Shown here in pieces: positions 59,646 to 64,000 of a stretch of DNA of 64,000 nt. Source of the DNA: JAJECS01 sp965262745 (GTDB lineage: Bacteria; Chloroflexota; UBA11872); the NCBI GenBank assembly GCA_965262745.1, contig OZ253558.1, positions 682,001 through 746,000 on the forward strand. Reading direction: 5' to 3'. The notes beneath the pieces were generated by a model. That model was not told the DNA's origin and made no database searches. It saw nothing but the letters and a program-made list of their open reading frames with translations. Both the position numbers and the translations under genes were made by a program. Every line of letters starts with the position of its first letter. Positions within the stretch are counted from its first letter, which is position 1.

Positions 59646-60827
59646 TTAGGTGGCCGCGCCCCAACTTGCTATGAATTCGTCGACGCCAAATCCCTCGGGC
59701 ATATCGTTGAAGGCGTAGAGCGAAGCTCCGTTCTGAAAGCCCGGCACGAATTGGTCGGTTTCCGTGCGCAGCGCAGCGTCGAGTGCCGCGAACCGGTCCG
59801 CAATGGTCTCGATCTCTTCCGCCGTGAAGGCGTCCGCGATGTCCTTGCGGAGATCAAACCCCGCGTCATCGGTCTGGGCAAGGCTCGGCAGCCGCAGAAC
59901 CAGCTTGGACAGCAGCACCAGGGCCACGATGCGGCCTTCGACGCCGGGATGCAGCACGGCCAAGTGATGCCCGAACTGGTCGGCATCCCGCTCGAGCGTG
60001 GCCCGGAGCACCGACTCGACCGTCCGCCGCTCCAGGGCGTGTAGCTCGAAGAACCGCTCGAACTGCCGGCGCGTCCCCGCGGATAGGTGGCGCGTGAAAG
60101 CGAGGCCCCAATTGAAGGCATGTGCGTGGGGATAGATGCCGGCGCCAAACGCGCGGTATCCAAGGTGGACCGTGCGGCGAAGTTTAGTGCTGTAGTCGCT
60201 GCCCCAGTGCAGCATCGTGTTGAGATAGACCACCGCGTCGCCTGCCTTCAACGCAACGGGGACGCCGCCCGGCAGGGGTACGGCCGGGTCGCGCGCCAGC
60301 ACTCGGTTTTCTTCAGCTGTGTTCACGCGCCAGTGGCTGCCGGGCACAACCCACAGCACAGCGTCGTCATAGAGCGGAATGTTCCACTGTAGGTACGCGG
60401 GGCCGTTCGCGCGTGCGTCGTGCTGCAGTCGAGCCAGGGGAGCGAGCGCCGACGGTCGGATATCCCGGTGCCAGCGGTCCGGTCCGTGGTCGTGCGACGG
60501 GTTACACATCAGCGACATCAACGTCGGCGAGGCATGCGGCGCCTGCATCAGCCGGCGGCTCACTCCGAGTGTGCCGTCGTGCAGGCACAGCTCAACCGCC
60601 TCGGCAGTCGACGCGTCGACCACGCTCTGGATCAGGACCCGCGGCTGGCTGGCAAAGTAGCTGGCCGGCCATTCACCTGTGGCGTCCCGTTCGCGTTGCC
60701 ATTGGTCGAATTGCCGCCGGACCAGGACCTCGACCGTCGCGCGCAGACCGTCAAGCCTGGCCGGTGGGATGGTCTGCCGGATGATGACGTAGCCCCGCTC
60801 GAGCAGTTGGTCCCGGGGGTCAGACAC
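59646..60827 (-). CDS. phytanoyl-CoA dioxygenase family protein (PhyH), long form
   Basis: 393 aa, longer than usual by about 100 residues at the C-terminus. Triad His120-x-Asp122 (RWHRDIRP) and His207 (NTMLHWGSD), with Arg217-218 for oxoglutarate. LERGYVIIRQTIPP opens the fold. GTG start after AGGGGA. The C-terminal extension (residues 250-393, helical) is not recognised. Only weakly similar to the other two PhyH proteins here, so a separate subfamily. Confidence 0.8.
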   Translation of the reverse strand: MSDPRDQLLERGYVIIRQTIPPARLDGLRATVEVLVRRQFDQWQRERDATGEWPASYFASQPRVLIQSVVDASTAEAVELCLHDGTLGVSRRLMQAPHASPTLMSLMCNPSHDHGPDRWHRDIRPSALAPLARLQHDARANGPAYLQWNIPLYDDAVLWVVPGSHWRVNTAEENRVLARDPAVPLPGGVPVALKAGDAVVYLNTMLHWGSDYSTKLRRTVHLGYRAFGAGIYPHAHAFNWGLAFTRHLSAGTRRQFERFFELHALERRTVESVLRATLERDADQFGHHLAVLHPGVEGRIVALVLLSKLVLRLPSLAQTDDAGFDLRKDIADAFTAEEIETIADRFAALDAALRTETDQFVPGFQNGASLYAFNDMPEGFGVDEFIASWGAAT

Positions 60828-60920
60828 GTTTCGGTCCCCTAGGCGTCACCTGGCACGCAACCACCGCCGCAAGCGATGCAGGGGCAAGCTCCTGCGGCGG
60901 CAGCCCACCGACCGGCCAGA

Positions 60921-61676
60921 TCATCGTTTGAAGCCTGGGGGAGGCGAATGAGGACCCTGGTTTCCAAAGAGTGACGGCTGGACTTCCGGGCCGGACGATT
61001 GCTGCGTCGGACGCGCCGCAGCAACGGGCTGAATGAGTTCGGGGCCGTTGTTGGCGACCGCGTTGACGGCACGGCTGACCGGAAAGCCGCGCAGCACGTC
61101 CTCCGCCGCCGGACGCAGCAGAGCGGCTTGCCAGCCCGGGTCATCATCGTCGGCTGAGAGCCAAGCGTCCCAATCGCCAGTTTCCAAGATTGCCGGCATG
61201 CGGTGGTGGATGGTCGACATCCAGGTGCTGGGCGCCGTAGTGATGACCGTGAACGACTGACCAAGCTGTTCATGCCACTCCCAGAGCCCGGCCAGCGCCA
61301 GCGGACGGCCGTCGGCTCGGTGAATGTATACCGGGGCGCGTTGCTTGCGAGGTCCCGTCCATTCGTAGAAGCCGTCAGCCGGCACCAGGCAACGACGCGC
61401 GCGGAAGGCGGCGCGGAAGGCGGGCTTGTCAACCAGCATCTCGGCCCGCGCGTTGATGGTGCGCGCGCCAAACCTGGCGTCCTTGGTCCATGGGGGCATG
61501 AGACCCCAGCGCATGACTTCGAGACGGCGCGGGCCGTCGACCACCACGAGCGACTCTTGCGTGGGGGCGACATTGAAGCTGGGCAGGGGCAGCGCAACCG
61601 CCTCTGCAGGCGGAGGAGCCTTGAAAAATTCTGCCAGGACCTGAGGGTCGGAGTGACGGCTAAACCGTGCGCACAT
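60921..61676 (-). CDS. yedK: SRAP domain protein (HMCES/YedK family)
   Basis: 251 aa. Begins MCARF, leaving Cys2 as N-terminal catalytic residue after Met removal. Other family residues: NARAEM (Asn75), RRCLVPADGFYEW (Glu105), and the TTAPSTWMSTIHHRMPAIL active-site His (157/158), split here. SRAP proteins crosslink to abasic sites in single-stranded DNA and shield them during replication. Starts near the sulfatase gene. The last 30 residues (QSSGPEVQPSLFGNQG) are disordered-looking. Confidence 0.9.
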   Translation of the reverse strand: MCARFSRHSDPQVLAEFFKAPPPAEAVALPLPSFNVAPTQESLVVVDGPRRLEVMRWGLMPPWTKDARFGARTINARAEMLVDKPAFRAAFRARRCLVPADGFYEWTGPRKQRAPVYIHRADGRPLALAGLWEWHEQLGQSFTVITTAPSTWMSTIHHRMPAILETGDWDAWLSADDDDPGWQAALLRPAAEDVLRGFPVSRAVNAVANNGPELIQPVAAARPTQQSSGPEVQPSLFGNQGPHSPPPGFKR

Positions 61677-61717
61677 GAGCCGCGTCGTCTAAGGGTCAGG
61701 CTGCCATAGTGGCACGC

Positions 61718-62995
61718 CTAGGCCGATAGCTTGCGCATCGCCTTCCGGTAGGGCGGCGACGCAATCGGGCCGTCCAGCAGCGGATCGCCGGTTTCGCGCA
61801 TCCAGGTCACCACCTTGGCCTCCAGCCCGGCCTGGACGGCGGCGCACTCGGGCCGGCCCGCCAGATTGGTCAACTCGTCTGGATCGGTCTGAAGGTTGTA
61901 CAGCTCTACGGGCTCGTGGACGGACGGTTGCAGCCGGCCTGCCAGGTCACGATAGGCCCCGCCCCCGGCAATGTCGGCTGGAATTTCGACGCCCAATCCG
62001 GCCTCGAAGTTGCGGATGTATTTCCAGTCGCGAGTTCGGATGCCGCGCATGGGGTCGTAGTAGCTGTGATAGGTCTTTTCGACGAACACCTCCGCGTGGC
62101 CCGGTGACGTGCCGGCGGCCAGCGGGAGCAAGGAACTTCCGTGGAGATTTGGCGGGGCCTCTCCGCCGGTGAGGTCGATCAGGGAGGGCACAACGTCCAT
62201 GATGCTGGCCATGCCTGCCGGAGCGATGCCGCCGCTGAGGGCGGTTCCGGGCAGTCGCGCTATGAGTGAGATTTCGATACCGGGATCGTAGAGCGTGCAC
62301 TTGGCGCGCGGAAAGGCGATGCCGTGGTCGCTCACGTACATCACCAAGGTTCGATCGAGCAGAGCGCGATCCTCCAGCACCCTGATGATTTGTCCGATAT
62401 GGGCGTCGGCACGATTGACACAGCCTTGAAAATCCGCCAGATCAGCGCGGGTGTCAGCCGCGTCCATCAGGTAGGGCGGCAGCGTGATGCCCTTGGCGTC
62501 GAACGTTTCGCCGCCGAATCCATGGTCGTCAACGCGATGGGTCTCGCTGAGGCCAACCTGCACCACAAACGGACGCCCAGGGTCGGCGTCGATGAACGCG
62601 GCGACCGCCGGAACAATCGCCGCGATTTCGTAGGGCCTGTCGTAGAAATCGTTGCCGATGCGCTCCGGGCGGCGCGCGGCGTGCTCAACGCCCCAGTGGC
62701 CGCTGCGGTAGCCCACGGTGCGCAAGATCTGCGGGATGGTGCGCTCGTTGGCATGCAGGTCCCAGCGATGTTCGCCGTGGGTGAGCCCCATGGTTCCGTT
62801 GGCATGCGGATAGCGCCCCGTCGTCAGGCTCGCGCGGCTCGGCGAGCACTGCGGCGCGGTGGTATAGGCGTTGAACCGCGCACCCTCGGCGGCCAGGCGG
62901 CTCAGGTTGGGCGTATCCACGCTGGAAACGCCGTACGGCTGAATGAAACGGCCCGTGTCGTGGGTCGTAACGATCAGGACATTGGGCAGCAGCAT
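61718..62995 (-). CDS. sulfatase (formylglycine-dependent, SGSH-like)
   Basis: 425 aa from ATG 62995. The sulfatase signature CSPSR (Cys50-Arg54) in APQCSPSRASLTTGRYP marks the formylglycine site. Metal Asp/His come from VTTHDTGR near the N-terminus and VMYVSDHGIAFPRAK in the middle. Pattern resembles N-sulfoglucosamine sulfohydrolase-like sulfatases (GLTHGEHRWDLH). No signal peptide, so it may be cytoplasmic and act on imported sulfated sugars. A formylglycine-generating enzyme gene is not in the window. Confidence 0.87.
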   Translation of the reverse strand: MLLPNVLIVTTHDTGRFIQPYGVSSVDTPNLSRLAAEGARFNAYTTAPQCSPSRASLTTGRYPHANGTMGLTHGEHRWDLHANERTIPQILRTVGYRSGHWGVEHAARRPERIGNDFYDRPYEIAAIVPAVAAFIDADPGRPFVVQVGLSETHRVDDHGFGGETFDAKGITLPPYLMDAADTRADLADFQGCVNRADAHIGQIIRVLEDRALLDRTLVMYVSDHGIAFPRAKCTLYDPGIEISLIARLPGTALSGGIAPAGMASIMDVVPSLIDLTGGEAPPNLHGSSLLPLAAGTSPGHAEVFVEKTYHSYYDPMRGIRTRDWKYIRNFEAGLGVEIPADIAGGGAYRDLAGRLQPSVHEPVELYNLQTDPDELTNLAGRPECAAVQAGLEAKVVTWMRETGDPLLDGPIASPPYRKAMRKLSA

Positions 62996-63177
62996 GCCCG
63001 CCAATGTAGGTGGCGCGGCGCGCGAATGTATACCGACCATGCAGGCAGGGGGCATCAAATGCGGATGTGCACCGCTCATCGGCCTGCCGATTCGCGCGGG
63101 TGCCGTTGGGCCGAATGCTTACGGAGGTCGGTGCCAAAATCGATCTACTTGGATTCGCCCATAGGGAAGCAAGCTCG

Positions 63178-63441
63178 ATGCAGACGTTCATTGGCCTAAT
63201 CAATCTTGAGGCTGGCGAGAGTGCCGCCGAAGGCAGCTACCGCGATGCCCTTAACGAAGGCGCGCCCGAGACGCGCAAGGTGATCGACGACCACGGCGGG
63301 AGGCTCGTGGAGATGTACCTGACGATGGGGCAGTACGACAGCGTGGCCATCTTGGCGCTGCGCGAGCGCTTTGGCACCGGGACGCAGACGCTGCAGGCGT
63401 TTCCCGAAAGCCAATGGCCCGAGCTCGCCAAGGGAATCTAA
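63178..63441 (+). CDS. GYD-domain protein
   Basis: 87 aa from ATG 63178; upstream in-frame starts overlap the sulfatase leader. The sequence MQTFIGLINLEAGESAAEG, then GGRLVEMYLTMGQYDSVAIL and FGTGTQTLQAFPESQWPEL (pieces), fits the GYD family (alpha/beta, ferredoxin-like), here with GQYD in place of GYD. Function of the family is unknown. Lone gene. Confidence 0.75.
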   Translation: MQTFIGLINLEAGESAAEGSYRDALNEGAPETRKVIDDHGGRLVEMYLTMGQYDSVAILALRERFGTGTQTLQAFPESQWPELAKGI

Positions 63442-63612
63442 CGCCGACCGACCTCGACGAATGCCTGGGCAATTTGGCTCACGAGAGACCGGAAGCTAGC
63501 CGCAACGAGCGACGCCGAACTTGTCCACCTAGCATGCCGTCATACGAATCGTCCGGGCATCACAGCGTCGATCTTGCAGGGTAGCTAACCCCGGCGCTCG
63601 CCGGTTACGCCG

Positions 63613-64000
63613 CTAGTCTTTGGCCTCGATGCGCGCCAGAATGTCGCGTATTTCGGTGAGTAGCTCGGTGGTTCCGCCGGCCGCCGTGGGAGAGACTTCC
63701 TCGGGTTCAGCTCCAAGCACCCGTTGCCGCTGCATGAGGATCGCGTTGCGAAACTCCGCCGCGTCCACTACGCCAATAAGGTTGCCCTCGCTGCTGGCGT
63801 ACTGCCCCGACTGGCCCGCGGTCTCCACTTTCAAGCCGCGCAGCTTGAAGTGGCGCATGAGCGGCCCGTCGTGCAGCCGCAGGTCGGTGATCCGGTTAAG
63901 CGGAATCGTGGACTCGCTGCGGTTGAACACGCCCTTGCGAGTTTCCAGCGCCTGCGTCGTCAGCCGGGCGGACAGGCGCCCCAGGTATTTCGGGGCAAAC
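63613..64000 (-). CDS. bacterial PH-domain protein, C-terminal part (runs off window)
   Basis: At least 128 aa; the frame is open to the right edge (YLGRLSARLTTQALETRKG, then VFNRSESTIPLNRITDLRLH), so the start is outside. RITDLRLHDGPLMRHFKLRGLKVETAG is typical of the YdbS/YdbT-like bPH2 domain (given in overlapping description: RITDLRLHDG, LMRHFKLRGLKVETA). The tail LLTEIRDILARIEAK resembles a SHOCT-like helix. Probably membrane-associated; membrane segments would lie in the missing part. Confidence 0.7.
   Translation of the reverse strand, partial: FAPKYLGRLSARLTTQALETRKGVFNRSESTIPLNRITDLRLHDGPLMRHFKLRGLKVETAGQSGQYASSEGNLIGVVDAAEFRNAILMQRQRVLGAEPEEVSPTAAGGTTELLTEIRDILARIEAKD

Noticed and set aside
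63442..63612. Gene or RNA in the gap before the PH-domain gene
   Set aside because: No frame longer than a few codons with a ribosome site and no clear secondary structure.

Overview
This is a GC-rich bacterial chromosome segment. Its best taxonomic hints are the Tat-plus-lipobox peptide-binding proteins with Ala/Thr/Pro linkers, and the dense mix of phytanoyl-CoA dioxygenases, luciferase-like flavoproteins, Asp-box propellers, Gfo/Idh/MocA oxidoreductases, TIM-barrel isomerases and a sulfatase. I read this as an environmental, possibly marine or sponge-associated, Chloroflexota genome. That is inference: there is no rRNA or other phylogenetic marker in the window. No tRNA, rRNA, CRISPR array, transposase or phage gene was recognised.

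Layout. 1-1.6 kb is a defence/toxin-antitoxin edge: the C-terminal part of a DUF262/HNH (GmrSD-like) protein, a truncated orphan vapB, and a vapBC pair. 1.8-5.9 kb is a complete TroABCD/ZnuABC-like metal ABC operon with a possible metalloregulator box upstream. 5.9-19.0 kb holds catabolic and redox genes: FAD oxidoreductase, two Asp-box propellers, alpha/beta hydrolase, SDR, SnoaL-like protein, acetyltransferase, a two-domain surface protein, a GSAM-like aminotransferase, an LLM flavoprotein, a toroid protein and a zinc alcohol dehydrogenase. 19.2-21.4 kb is a small accessory island: short membrane proteins, one split by a frameshift, and a Tat-targeted protein with an HNH-like motif, glycine-zipper membrane segments and a 24-bp tandem repeat at its end. 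21.4-42.9 kb is a second catabolic block, mostly on the minus strand. It carries a PLP decarboxylase, a dimethylformamidase-like protein, sugar and acid metabolism genes, Asp-box proteins, a GH42-like protein and a relBE-type TA pair.

43.2-55.4 kb is the most distinctive region: a peptide/nickel-family ABC transporter locus in which the substrate-binding-protein + DppB-permease cassette occurs three times. The middle binding protein has decayed to a C-terminal pseudogene. Only one DppC and one DppD/DppF pair follow, so three DppB-type permeases appear to share one partner set. The two intact cassettes share conserved leader palindromes and a 14-bp intercistronic hairpin whose closing base pair covaries between copies; the decayed cassette has lost this hairpin.

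55.4-64 kb returns to catabolic and housekeeping accessory genes: isomerase, Gfo/Idh/MocA oxidoreductase, GyrI-like protein, two further phytanoyl-CoA dioxygenases, an SRAP (HMCES/YedK-like) DNA-protein-crosslink protein, a sulfatase, a GYD-domain protein, and a PH-domain protein running off the right edge.

Taken together the window suggests a heterotroph that imports peptides or similar solutes and degrades sugar acids, sulfated or methylated compounds and amides, with small TA/defence patches between metabolic operons.
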